Assembly (NCBI GenBank): GCA_023249615.1
Contig: JAHFCG010000017.1
Span: forward strand, 1 to 32,438
Length of the DNA stretch: 32,438 bases
Direction of reading: 5' to 3'
From: a candidate division FCPU426 bacterium
GTDB taxonomy: Bacteria > Oederibacteriota > Muellerivitia > Muellerivitales > Muellerivitaceae
Shown: piece after piece, positions 22,474 through 29,697 of the stretch
Layout of the letters: the number at the start of each line of letters is the position of its first letter
How positions within the stretch are numbered: the stretch's first letter is position 1
Notes under the pieces: model-generated
What the model was told of the DNA's origin: nothing
The model's input: the letters and a program-made list of their open reading frames with translations, nothing else
Databases searched by the model: none
Made by a program: the position numbers and the translations under genes

Positions 22474-22646
22474 GACCTTCCTCGCTTTCTGGCATCCATG
22501 TGTGTCGATCAGCTTTCCTGGGTACCAACAACTTTCTTTTGGTTTCCGAGGCGTCGCTGGCAAGCGGGCGGCTCTGCAAATCACTCACTTATATTTGCTC
22601 CAACCCCGCTTCAAGATCTTTTCCGCGGGGCCTTAACCTTTTGATG
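22474..22646 (-). promoter_or_regulatory. Possible structured 5' leader of the zf-HC2 gene
   Basis: On the minus strand this stretch can form CCCCGC/GCGGGG (22604-22609 with 22625-22630), GCAAAT/ATTTGC and ACCAA/TTGGT stems, and carries six GGA triplets, one in the ribosome site. I do not recognise a riboswitch family. It could be a leader RNA, a CsrA-type target, or simply sequence without a role. Confidence 0.35.
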
Positions 22647-22657
22647 AGTATTAGAAA

Positions 22658-22674
22658 GGCATCATCTATGCCAA
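22658..22674 (-). promoter_or_regulatory. Sigma-54-like promoter
   Basis: The minus strand reads TTGGCATAGATGATGCC. GG and GC are at the exact -24/-12 spacing of the consensus TTGGCAC-N5-TTGC, with the -12 element as ATGC instead of TTGC. It is also a GGCAT/ATGCC inverted repeat, so it could instead be an operator or hairpin. Confidence 0.45.
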
Positions 22675-22880
22675 GAAGGAATAGGGTTAACCTGCCCTTA
22701 TTTCGATGTTTTCATCTATCCTTTAAACATCTTGGTGAGCCTTGGGTTACCCCTAAACCGGAAAAATCGTTTTAATATGGGCTTTTTGCCGGTGTATTTA
22801 TGGCAAAGCTGTAAATTATTTAACGTTAAACCGAAATGGCCTAAAAAGGCCCTATTTAATCGGTTTTTAGCGATTTTTGG
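22675..22880. other. Gap between the zf-HC2 promoter region and the dolichol-kinase-like gene
   Basis: A+T-rich DNA with no gene seen. The only structure I find is the nested hairpin at 22828-22866. Confidence 0.5.
22828..22866 (-). terminator. Nested hairpin, weak terminator candidate
   Basis: Outer stem AAACCGA/TCGGTTT and inner stem GGCCT/AGGCC, about 15 nt past the end of the dolichol-kinase-like gene. There is a short T-run only within the hairpin on the minus strand, so termination is uncertain. Confidence 0.4.
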
Positions 22881-23546
22881 TTAGAAGGATGTAAAAGGAC
22901 TGCCGAGGTGAAATAAAAACAGGGCTAGAGACAGGGCCAAAGCCGAACCAATGGGAACCGTCAGGTTGTCATCCACCTCAAAGGAAAAAAGTTCCACCAA
23001 AGCGCCCGCGAAGGCTCCGATCAGGGCGACCCTCCAATCCTCAAAAACCCAAAAGGCGATAATAAAGGCCACGGCGAAAAAGGAGAGGGTTCCCTCGATC
23101 GACCGGTGAAAAATTTTAAACCGCCCGAAGTTTTTCCCGCCGATTTCCGCCGCCGCGTCCCCCAGGGATAAAAACAACATTGCCGCCACCGCGACCGGTT
23201 TCGAGAAAAAAAAGATCACCCAAAAGAAGGCGAAGCAAAGAAAAGTGGAGCCGTTGAACTTGTTTTCCTCCGTGTGGCGGATAATCAGCGAAAAATATTT
23301 CATGAAACGGGAATTGAACGATTTGTCCTGGAGCCTGAAAAGGTCCAGGCCGAAGGCGATGACGAAACTGATGCCCAAAACCAGAAGCAATATTTGCCGG
23401 CAGGCCTCCGGGGTCATCTGGAAAGGGCCGTAATGGTAAAGAATGGGGAAAAACGAAGCGGCCAGGACGTGATAAACCTTTCTCATCCCCTGGAAGGGTT
23501 TGTGGGACAACGCGTTATTTTGGAAGTTGGAAAGCATTTCAGACAT
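22881..23546 (-). CDS. Dolichol/diacylglycerol-kinase-like membrane protein (DGK1/SEC59 family)
   Basis: 221 residues with about six or seven hydrophobic segments. 'RKVYHVLAASFFPILYHY' near the N-terminus, 'NKFNGSTFLCFAFFWV', 'LSLGDAAAEIGGKNFGRFKI' followed by 'SIEGTLSFF', and 'LVELFSFEVDDNLTVPI' near the end follow the pattern of CTP-dependent dolichol and diacylglycerol kinases and their bacterial relatives. It probably phosphorylates a membrane lipid alcohol; the substrate is not known. The ATG at 23546 lies 3 nt after the rex stop codon, so the two are translationally linked. A second ATG three codons in is possible. Confidence 0.75.
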   Translation of the reverse strand: MSEMLSNFQNNALSHKPFQGMRKVYHVLAASFFPILYHYGPFQMTPEACRQILLLVLGISFVIAFGLDLFRLQDKSFNSRFMKYFSLIIRHTEENKFNGSTFLCFAFFWVIFFFSKPVAVAAMLFLSLGDAAAEIGGKNFGRFKIFHRSIEGTLSFFAVAFIIAFWVFEDWRVALIGAFAGALVELFSFEVDDNLTVPIGSALALSLALFLFHLGSPFTSF

Positions 23547-23549
23547 TTT

Positions 23550-24215
23550 TTATTTCTCGTTCCGGTTGGATTTTTCGAGGAAGTAGGTCAAGTGTTCCAG
23601 TTCGGAAGCCAAATCCACTCCCCTTACCAAAACGGATTTGGGAACAGTTAAAACACAAGGAGCGAAATTAACCACGGCCCTGATGCCGGCGTCGACCAGA
23701 TCATCCACGACCCTTTGCGCCTGGCTCGCGGGAACCGCGATGATGGCGATTTCTATTTTTTTCTCCCGGACCACCTGGCGGATGGCCGGAGTGGCCCAGA
23801 TCCTGACCCCTTCCAATTCCCAGCCAACCTTGGAAGGGTCCACGTCAAAAGCCGCCTCGATTTTAAAACCAGCCTTGTTGAACCCGCCGTATTGAAGAAG
23901 AGCCGTCCCCAAGTTTCCGCAGCCCACGAGGGCGATCCGCCAGGCCTTGTGGAGCCCAAGGATTTCCCGCATCTTGGAATCCAACGTTTTGACGTCATAG
24001 CCGATTCCTCTTTGGCCGAACTGGCCGAAATAGGCCAGGTCCTTTCGAACCTGCGCTGGATTGATACTGGAGGCAGCGGCCAATTCCTTGGAGGAAATAA
24101 CGGTGTGATTTTGATGGGCGAATTCCGCGAAGCTCCGCAAATAGCGCGGCAACCGGGCGATGGTGGGCTCGGGAATGCTCTTTCGTTTTTGCGGGCTAAC
24201 CGGACGCTTGGCCAT
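23550..24215 (-). CDS. rex: Redox-sensing transcriptional repressor Rex
   Basis: 221 residues from the ATG at 24215, with AAGGA 5 nt upstream. The N-terminal winged helix includes 'IPEPTIARLPRYLRSF' and 'INPAQVRKDLAYFGQFGQRG'. The Rossmann part has GCGNLG at residues 98-103 and 'AAFDVDPSKVG'. Rex dimers sense the NADH/NAD+ ratio and repress fermentation and respiration genes when NAD+ is high. The frame is open further to 24269 but has no better start. I looked for a Rex operator (TTGTGAAnnnnTTCACAA-like) near its own start and found none clear. The dolichol-kinase-like gene follows. Confidence 0.95.
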   Translation of the reverse strand: MAKRPVSPQKRKSIPEPTIARLPRYLRSFAEFAHQNHTVISSKELAAASSINPAQVRKDLAYFGQFGQRGIGYDVKTLDSKMREILGLHKAWRIALVGCGNLGTALLQYGGFNKAGFKIEAAFDVDPSKVGWELEGVRIWATPAIRQVVREKKIEIAIIAVPASQAQRVVDDLVDAGIRAVVNFAPCVLTVPKSVLVRGVDLASELEHLTYFLEKSNRNEK

Positions 24216-24310
24216 GTTTTCCTTCGGAAATGTAAAATTTAAAATGGATAATGAATAATTAAAAAACATCGTGAAAAATCATTCTACATTCTTCATCTTC
24301 AATTGTTCAT

Positions 24311-24793
24311 TTATAACTCATCGATCGTGGATCGCTGAGGCATGACCCTTTGTTCCTCGAGAAATTGGACCCGGCGCTGAAGGGCCTCCTCCACCTTGTC
24401 CTTCAGGGATTTATTCTTGAAGGGCTTGGCCACGTAATCGCAGGCCCCTTTTCGGAGCGATTCAATGCCCACCGAAAAGGAACCATAGGCGGTCATGATG
24501 ATGACGAAAATTTTCTTGTCCCGAACCTTCAGGTATTGAAGCAGTTCAAGGCCCGTCATTTCCGGCATCCGCATATCCACGAGGGCCAGGTCATAGGAAT
24601 GTTTTCTTTGGAGGGCGATGGCCTGGGTGGCGCTGGTGGCTGCGTCCACGCGGTAACCGGCCTGGGTGAGGATTTTCTGGATCATTTTCGCGAAATCAGC
24701 CTCATCATCCACTACAAGTAAATGGGCCTTTCCCACCAGGTTTTTTCGGGGTTTTTTTCCTTGGCTTTTTTTCTTTTTGGCCTTCAAAGTCAT
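24311..24793 (-). CDS. Single-domain response regulator
   Basis: 160 residues: a basic N-terminal tail of about 22 residues (KAKKKKSQGKKPRKN), then one receiver domain. The acidic pocket is Asp29/Asp30, the phosphoacceptor is Asp73 in 'LALVDMRMPEMTG', the switch residue is Thr101 in 'MTAYGS' and the conserved lysine is Lys123 in 'VAKPF'. No output domain follows, so it signals by protein contact. Its ATG overlaps the kinase stop codon (ATGA), so the pair is coupled and very likely cognate. The basic tail could bind nucleic acid, but that is a guess. Confidence 0.93.
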   Translation of the reverse strand: MTLKAKKKKSQGKKPRKNLVGKAHLLVVDDEADFAKMIQKILTQAGYRVDAATSATQAIALQRKHSYDLALVDMRMPEMTGLELLQYLKVRDKKIFVIIMTAYGSFSVGIESLRKGACDYVAKPFKNKSLKDKVEEALQRRVQFLEEQRVMPQRSTIDEL

Positions 24794-26196
24794 TCGGGCG
24801 GTTCCTTTTCCTGAGGATGAAGTTCATTATATGAAAAATCATCCTGTTTGTTGGTTTCCTCGATTCCCAGCCCATCCGTGGGAAACAAAAGGGTAAAAAC
24901 GGTGCCTTCCCCCATCCGGCTCTCAACGGTAATTTCCCCTTTGTGCTCATCCATAATCCTTTTCACGATCGCCAAACCCAGTCCGGTTCCCTTCCCGAAA
25001 CCCTTGGTGGAATAAAACGGCTCGAAAATCCGTTTCAACTCATCTGAAGGAATCCCCTTCCCCGTGTCACGCACCACAAGGCGGATACCGCCCCTCTGGT
25101 CATGGACGCTCAGCCTCATGGATCGGTATTCGAATTTGGCTGAAAGGGTAATAAGTCCTCCCTGGGGTATGGAATCCACGGCGTTTTCCACCAGGTTTAG
25201 CAGTACCTGAAATATGCCCTCAGGGTACCCCATGATCTCGGGAAGCTTGGAGTCCACGTCCAGGATTAATTTCCCCTCAACTTTTTTCAACTTGGATTGA
25301 ACCGCTCCGATGACCGCCTGGATGACCTGGGGAAGCGAAACCGCTTTTATCTCGGACATGGTTTGACGGCTGTAATCCAGAATATCCCTCACGGTATGAA
25401 TGGCCCGTTGGACATATTGGTCAATTTGGGCCAGCTGTTTGTAGGTTTTCCCGCCCTTCCTGGTTTCAGACATCAATAGTTCAAGGTTTCCGGAAATGAG
25501 CCCCAAAGGGGTATTGACGCCGTGCGCGACACGACCGGTGAGTTCCCCCATTTGAATGAGATGCCGTTTTTGTTCCAATGTTTTCTCGCGGACCCTCAAC
25601 CGTTCTTCCCTTGCCCATACCTGTCTCATCAACAGGGCGCAAAGAATAAGAGTGAGGATAAAAAAGAAAAACCATCTCAGGGCCTGTTGCATGTAAAGTC
25701 CCTCCCGCAATTTCGGGGACAAATGTTCCATCATGCCGGAAATGAAATTGATCTTGCCGGCTTCGAAGGCGAGGGGAATATCCCACACAAAATCCAGGTA
25801 AAGCGTCATGAGAAAAATGGCCAGGATTCCGGCGATGACAAACAAGGCCTTGCGGGGAGTCAAAACCATGATGGCGCTCACGAGGATCAGGAGGAAAAAA
25901 GGCATGTAGAAACTGACGGGGCCCCCTGAAACGGAGACCCAAAGGCCGATCAAGCAGCTGTCGACGAGAAAAACCGCCGGAAGGACCCAGCCGGCGATTC
26001 TTTTGATTTTTCCCAAAACCCAAAATATCAGCCCAAACACAATACCCAGAACCCAAATTTCCCACCCCTTCAAAATAGCCGGAGCCGAACCAATGTCCTC
26101 CGCCCACCAGAGAAGCAGGAACATCAGAAGCAGGCAAACGGCCCTGGCCCGCAAAAGGGTTTTAAGTGATTGGGAATTGGTTTCGATGGAAGGCAT
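24790..26196 (-). CDS. Sensor histidine kinase
   Basis: 468 residues from the ATG at 26196 (GGAG 5 nt upstream; a GTG at 26202 gives 470). About six hydrophobic segments occupy residues 18-195, with no large sensor loop, so it may sense within the membrane. A short coiled coil leads to the dimerisation domain with His227 (numbered from the GTG) in 'RVAHGVNTPLGLISGN', then an HATPase_c domain with N-box Asn340, DTGKG (379-383), FEPFYSTK and GTGLGL. The residue after the histidine is Gly rather than the usual Glu. It pairs with the downstream response regulator by a 4-nt overlap. Confidence 0.94.
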   Translation of the reverse strand: MPSIETNSQSLKTLLRARAVCLLLMFLLLWWAEDIGSAPAILKGWEIWVLGIVFGLIFWVLGKIKRIAGWVLPAVFLVDSCLIGLWVSVSGGPVSFYMPFFLLILVSAIMVLTPRKALFVIAGILAIFLMTLYLDFVWDIPLAFEAGKINFISGMMEHLSPKLREGLYMQQALRWFFFFILTLILCALLMRQVWAREERLRVREKTLEQKRHLIQMGELTGRVAHGVNTPLGLISGNLELLMSETRKGGKTYKQLAQIDQYVQRAIHTVRDILDYSRQTMSEIKAVSLPQVIQAVIGAVQSKLKKVEGKLILDVDSKLPEIMGYPEGIFQVLLNLVENAVDSIPQGGLITLSAKFEYRSMRLSVHDQRGGIRLVVRDTGKGIPSDELKRIFEPFYSTKGFGKGTGLGLAIVKRIMDEHKGEITVESRMGEGTVFTLLFPTDGLGIEETNKQDDFSYNELHPQEKEPPE

Positions 26197-26244
26197 AAAC
26201 ACTCCGAAGATAAATTAGGAATTATGAGTTTACACCAAATCTAG

Positions 26245-26354
26245 CCCCAAGACTCCAAGACACCAAGAAACATTAAGATTGAAAACCCGGGAAAAAATGT
26301 TTTTTGGTATTCATCAAAAGGCTTTACTTGGTGTCGTGGGGTCTTGGAGCTGGC
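26245..26354. repeat. Inverted-repeat element, CCAAGACTC flavour, overlapping the 3' end of cutA
   Basis: Left arm at 26245-26267 (CCCCAAGACTCCAAGACACC) and right arm at 26328-26354 (CTTGGTGTC/GTGGGGTCTTGGAG). The right arm lies inside the last codons of cutA and encodes the tail ASRPAPRPHDTK. The spacer is about 60 nt. Confidence 0.82.
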
Positions 26355-26674
26355 CTTGATGCTTGGAGACTCTGGTTGATCCAATCCAGATAAACCTTGT
26401 TTCCGGCGGCAATAGGGAGGGCAATGACCTCGCAGACGGTATAGGGATGGTTCTTTTTGACCCATTGGGTTAGACGGCGAAGTTTGGCCTGGGTGGTTTT
26501 TATAAGAAGAAGTTCCTCCCGGGCTGTCTCAATTTTACCCTTCCACCAGTAACGGCTTTTCAATCCGGGCAAACGGTTGACGCAGGCGGCCAATTTATTT
26601 TTCACCAGGCCCTGGGAAATTTTTTCGCTGACCCGGCGGGTGGGGGTGGTCACCAAGACGAGGTAGTATTTCAA
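26324..26674 (-). CDS. cutA: CutA1-like divalent-ion tolerance protein
   Basis: 116 residues. 'LVLVTTPTRRVSEKISQGLV', 'LAACVNRLPGLKSRYWWKGK', 'EELLLIKTT' and 'HPYTVCEVIALPIAAGNKVY' cover the CutA1 trimer fold; the family is linked to metal tolerance, though its mechanism is debated. The start is a TTG at 26674 overlapping the DUF559 stop (TTGA). Its ribosome site, GAGGGGG, is supplied by the terminal repeat of the DUF559 element. The C-terminal tail is encoded by another dispersed repeat and extends about 10 residues beyond the usual family length, so both ends of this gene are shaped by repeats. Confidence 0.88.
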   Translation of the reverse strand: MKYYLVLVTTPTRRVSEKISQGLVKNKLAACVNRLPGLKSRYWWKGKIETAREELLLIKTTQAKLRRLTQWVKKNHPYTVCEVIALPIAAGNKVYLDWINQSLQASRPAPRPHDTK

Positions 26675-27060
26675 GATTTTACCCCCTCTCCCTCGATGGG
26701 AGAGGGTTGGGGTGAGGGTGGCTTTAAAAGTGCTTTCTGGATAGATTCCAATACACCCTCCATATTTTCAAACAACTCGTTGTCCCAAAAGCGAATCACT
26801 CGAAACCCCTCTTTCCGAAGAAAATCTGTTCTTTTAATGTCTTTTACTCGTTCGTTCGAATGCTGGCTTCCATCAAGCTCAATAACTAATTTATTTTCAA
26901 AAGAACAAAAATCCAAAATATAAGGACCTAAGGAACGCTGCCGTCTAAATTTGATTCCATGAAACTGGCGGGACCGCAAATGTTTCCAGAGTTTTTTCTC
27001 GGCTTCCGTTTGATTTCGCCGCAGAGAACGGGCAAAGATTTTCAGATTTTTTCCCTTCAT
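26671..27060 (-). CDS. DUF559 (PD-(D/E)XK-fold) endonuclease-like protein
   Basis: 129 residues. 'RSLRRNQTEAEKKLWKHLRS' at the N-terminus, 'KFRRQRSLGPYILDFCSFEN', and the catalytic-type pair Asp50 and Glu61-x-Asp63 in 'LVIELDGSQH', then 'GFRVIRFWDNEL', match the DUF559 family, related to very-short-patch-repair (Vsr) nucleases. The C-terminus (KPPSPQPSPIEGEG) is encoded by the flanking repeat, as is the ribosome site (GAGGGG). The gene is A+T richer than its surroundings and lies entirely between inverted repeats, so it is probably the coding part of a mobile element. Its actual activity is unknown. Confidence 0.87.
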   Translation of the reverse strand: MKGKNLKIFARSLRRNQTEAEKKLWKHLRSRQFHGIKFRRQRSLGPYILDFCSFENKLVIELDGSQHSNERVKDIKRTDFLRKEGFRVIRFWDNELFENMEGVLESIQKALLKPPSPQPSPIEGEGVKS

Positions 27061-27097
27061 GACCCCTCACCCAACCCTCTCCCACAAGGGGAGAGGG
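26683..27097. mobile_element. DUF559-bearing element with terminal inverted repeats
   Basis: About 415 bp. The left terminus (26683-26720) and the right terminus (27062-27097) are inverted repeats of about 36 nt sharing CCCTCTCCC...GGGAGAGGGTTGGG...TGAGGG. Each terminus itself folds as a CCCTCTCCC/GGGAGAGGG hairpin. The only gene inside is DUF559. A gene-less relative is in mfd at 20533-20635. I could not see a convincing target duplication here. Confidence 0.75.
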
Positions 27098-27110
27098 AAA
27101 TATTAATTCA

Positions 27111-28361
27111 TTAATTGTCGTTTTCGCTGGGCCCATTCAGGAGGTTATAGATTTTCTCCCCGATGGCTGACTGGGTTATTTTGACCTGGGGTTTATCCGG
27201 AGCAATCGTGAGGGGCACGGCGGTTCCGGGAAGGGCGTAAACCTTGACCCCGTCCGCAACCTCCACCATTTCGGCCAGGCGGTTTTTGGAAAGGATCTCC
27301 AGGCGCCGTGAAATGGAAATTACATCCAGCCCCATGAAGGCTTGAAGATCGGAATTAGAGGAAACAGCCCTTCCGGATTTAGCCAGGAAATAAAGGAGTT
27401 TTTTGCAGACCAAATCCAGCTTCAGGTATTCGTTGACCGCCTCAAACAGGTCCTGAAACTCCACGCGGTTTCCCTTGCGTTGAAAACTCCGAAACATGCC
27501 CTCTGAAAGAAGGTAAAGAAACCGGCGCGGATTCCCATTGGCGAGGGAAAGGGCGAACGTCAGCGCTTCCGGTTCCAAAAATTGATCAAGTTTTCCCTTA
27601 AAACCCGAACGGACCAGCCGCAGGGTAAGAATCCTTTTTAATTCCTCGCGGTCGAATTTTTCCACCACCACCATGTGCCGGAAAAGGCCCAATACCGACG
27701 GTTCACTTCCCTCTTTCACGATTTGGCTGACCTTGGAATAAAACTCTTCCTGTAGAGCCATGACGAAGGCGACATTGGGCAATTCCAAAAGGGATTTTAA
27801 TTCCTCAAGAAGCTGAAGGGTCCTCTCGGAGCGGGTGAGGTGTTGAACCCTGTCGCCCTTGATTTTTTCCAGGTCGTCCACGAAAACCAAAAGCGGTTTT
27901 TTCAGTTTGGAAACAATGGAACGGATGAGGGAAAAAACCACGTTTTTGCTTGGTTCCTCAGTTTCCAACCGCCGGCTGATTTCTTTCAGATTCAAACCTG
28001 GAACTTTAGGGATGACCACCAGGATCTCCCGAAGAAGTTCCGATAGAAAGTAGGAAGCATTATCCAGCGGCACCCCGATAGAAACGCTGTAATATTGGGA
28101 GGTCACCCTGCTCCGAAGCATTTGAAGCACAGAGCTTTTTCCCGACCCTGGTTCCCCCGCCACCCCGACATTGGAAACAGAAAAAATGGCGGAAGACAGT
28201 CGTTCAATCAGCGCCTCGCGTCCGACGAAATAATCCAGGTTGTGCTTTTGGAGCGATAGGGTGGTAAAGGGATCGATCTTGAGGCCGAAATGGCGAAAAG
28301 CGGCGTTGGCCGCGGGCTTAATAACATTCGGGGATTTTTTTGACTTTTTCTTATTCTTCAT
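27111..28361 (-). CDS. AAA+ ATPase, ORC/Cdc6-like, unknown function
   Basis: 416 residues from the ATG at 28361 (GGA 5 nt upstream). An N-terminal basic tail (KNKKKSKKS) precedes the core: 'DPFTTLSLQKHNLDYFVGRE', Walker A GEPGSGKS (69-76), Walker B LLVFVDD (157-163), a sensor-1-like 'VAFVMALQEEF', an arginine in 'GNPRRFLYLLSEGMF' and a C-terminal winged-helix-like part ('SSNSDLQAFMGLDVISISRR'). The layout resembles Orc1/Cdc6-type or transposition-helper ATPases. The tail region 'VYALPGTAVPLTIAPDKP' is not recognised. It lies between a DUF559 element and an adenylate cyclase, without an obvious functional partner. Confidence 0.75.
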   Translation of the reverse strand: MKNKKKSKKSPNVIKPAANAAFRHFGLKIDPFTTLSLQKHNLDYFVGREALIERLSSAIFSVSNVGVAGEPGSGKSSVLQMLRSRVTSQYYSVSIGVPLDNASYFLSELLREILVVIPKVPGLNLKEISRRLETEEPSKNVVFSLIRSIVSKLKKPLLVFVDDLEKIKGDRVQHLTRSERTLQLLEELKSLLELPNVAFVMALQEEFYSKVSQIVKEGSEPSVLGLFRHMVVVEKFDREELKRILTLRLVRSGFKGKLDQFLEPEALTFALSLANGNPRRFLYLLSEGMFRSFQRKGNRVEFQDLFEAVNEYLKLDLVCKKLLYFLAKSGRAVSSNSDLQAFMGLDVISISRRLEILSKNRLAEMVEVADGVKVYALPGTAVPLTIAPDKPQVKITQSAIGEKIYNLLNGPSENDN

Positions 28362-28453
28362 GCTTTCCGTCCAACAATTAATAGTAGGTAATTTTAACCC
28401 TCGCAGCATACCCGGAGTAAATTACTCATTACTAATTCCTAATTAAATTCAGT

Positions 28454-29497
28454 TTAAATTTTAACGAGGCGTTCGCCGTGAACCAGGTAAGGGGTCTGCA
28501 TTTCCTCTTTACCCTTGATTTTCATGGGAGGCAAAGGGGAAAGCTCGAAGAAATCCCCCGCGGCCTTGGCCATTTCCTCGTTGACCAGAACCTGGCCATG
28601 TTTCGCCACCCCGCAAAGGCGGGAGGCCATATTAACGGTATCGCCGATGAGGGTGAATTCCATCCGATTGACCGATCCCAGATTGCCCATGATGGCTTCC
28701 CCTGCCGTCACACCAACACCCAGGCCGATGTTCAAGGGCTGACTGTAAGCCACCTTGAAACTTTGGTTTAAAATCTCGAACTTGTCCTGCATGCGCTGGG
28801 CGGTCCGCAAAACCATCTTGGCCGCCTCGCCCTCGTTTCCGTAGGGCCGGCGGAAAAAAGCCATGATGGCGTCGCCGATGTATTTGTTGATATCGCCCCC
28901 GCCCTGGGTGATGACTTCCTCCATGCCGGTGAACATCTTGTTGAGAATCTCGACCGTTTCCTCGGGTTTAATTTGTTCAGTCATGTGGGTGAAACCCCGA
29001 AGATCGGAAAACAATACATAGACCTTGCGAAGTTCCCCGCCCAATTCCGAATTAAGGGCCTTTTGAGAGGCCTTCTCCGTCACACTGGTCCCCACGTATT
29101 TTTCGAGTGTCTGGTTGGAGGTTTTGGCCTGATCGGCAAGCCGGCGGTATTCCCCCGCCACGGTGGCCAATAATTTTTCCCTGCGGGTGGAAACATTCCA
29201 AGGCATGCTTCCCTTAAACCGGGGAAATGAGAAGGGGATCATTTGATTCTTTAGAAAAAGGTTTTGCATATCCATCAACCAACGATTGCCCATCCGCCAG
29301 GACAAAAACCACCACCAGAAAAGAAGAAGGCCCGCCGTTCCAAACACGATGTAATGGAGGGTCACATCATCCTGGGTGAATTGGGAAGCAATGACTGCGG
29401 CCCCGATGCTTAGGCCAAGCAGAAGCGCGAGGGTTCCGGACATGCTTTTGACCCTTGCCTGTACGGCATTCAAAGCGTCTTGAAGGGGGTTGGCCAT
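28454..29497 (-). CDS. Class III adenylate cyclase with membrane anchor
   Basis: 347 residues from the ATG at 29497 (AGAGG 6 nt upstream). Two hydrophobic segments (about 22-40 and 50-66) anchor a soluble part; residues 130-150 are a linker. The cyclase domain shows metal-binding Asp165 in 'VLFSDLRGFT' and Asp209 in 'NKYIGDAIMAFF', Lys205 and Asp286 in 'TLIGDTVNMASRL' as the adenine-selecting pair, and Asn289 and Arg293 as transition-state residues. All catalytic positions are intact, so it should make cAMP. The stimulus is unknown. A CGGAGAC-type repeat separates it from the upstream mutase gene. Confidence 0.92.
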   Translation of the reverse strand: MANPLQDALNAVQARVKSMSGTLALLLGLSIGAAVIASQFTQDDVTLHYIVFGTAGLLLFWWWFLSWRMGNRWLMDMQNLFLKNQMIPFSFPRFKGSMPWNVSTRREKLLATVAGEYRRLADQAKTSNQTLEKYVGTSVTEKASQKALNSELGGELRKVYVLFSDLRGFTHMTEQIKPEETVEILNKMFTGMEEVITQGGGDINKYIGDAIMAFFRRPYGNEGEAAKMVLRTAQRMQDKFEILNQSFKVAYSQPLNIGLGVGVTAGEAIMGNLGSVNRMEFTLIGDTVNMASRLCGVAKHGQVLVNEEMAKAAGDFFELSPLPPMKIKGKEEMQTPYLVHGERLVKI

Positions 29498-29515
29498 AGA
29501 ACCTCTCAAACCTTT

Positions 29516-29680
29516 TTACCGCGGAGACGCGGAGTGCGCAGAGAAAACAAGAAAGAAACAATCGTCTTAGTTTATCGCAAAAACACGGGGATTGGCAGGT
29601 TGAAAATTGAACCGGCAAAAGAAGAAACGCTGTTAAAAAGAAGGGCTGTTTCTCTGCGAACTCTGCGTCTCTGCGGTAAA
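29516..29680. repeat. 9-nt-unit inverted-repeat element, GCGGAGACG flavour
   Basis: Left arm at 29516-29548 (TTACCGCGGAGACGCGGAGT...) and right arm at 29649-29680 (TTTCTCTGCGAACTCTGCGT...). About 28 of 31 positions pair. The spacer is about 100 nt. It lies between the cyclase and the mutase. Confidence 0.85.
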
Positions 29681-29697
29681 AAAATATGTTTGGGACT

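Noticed and set aside
22474..22646. c-di-GMP, cobalamin or SAM riboswitch
   Set aside because: I compared remembered consensus cores and none fitted, so only a generic structured leader is proposed.
24216..24310. Rex self-operator
   Set aside because: No TTGTGAAnnnnTTCACAA-like palindrome. The region is A+T-rich repeat-like sequence.
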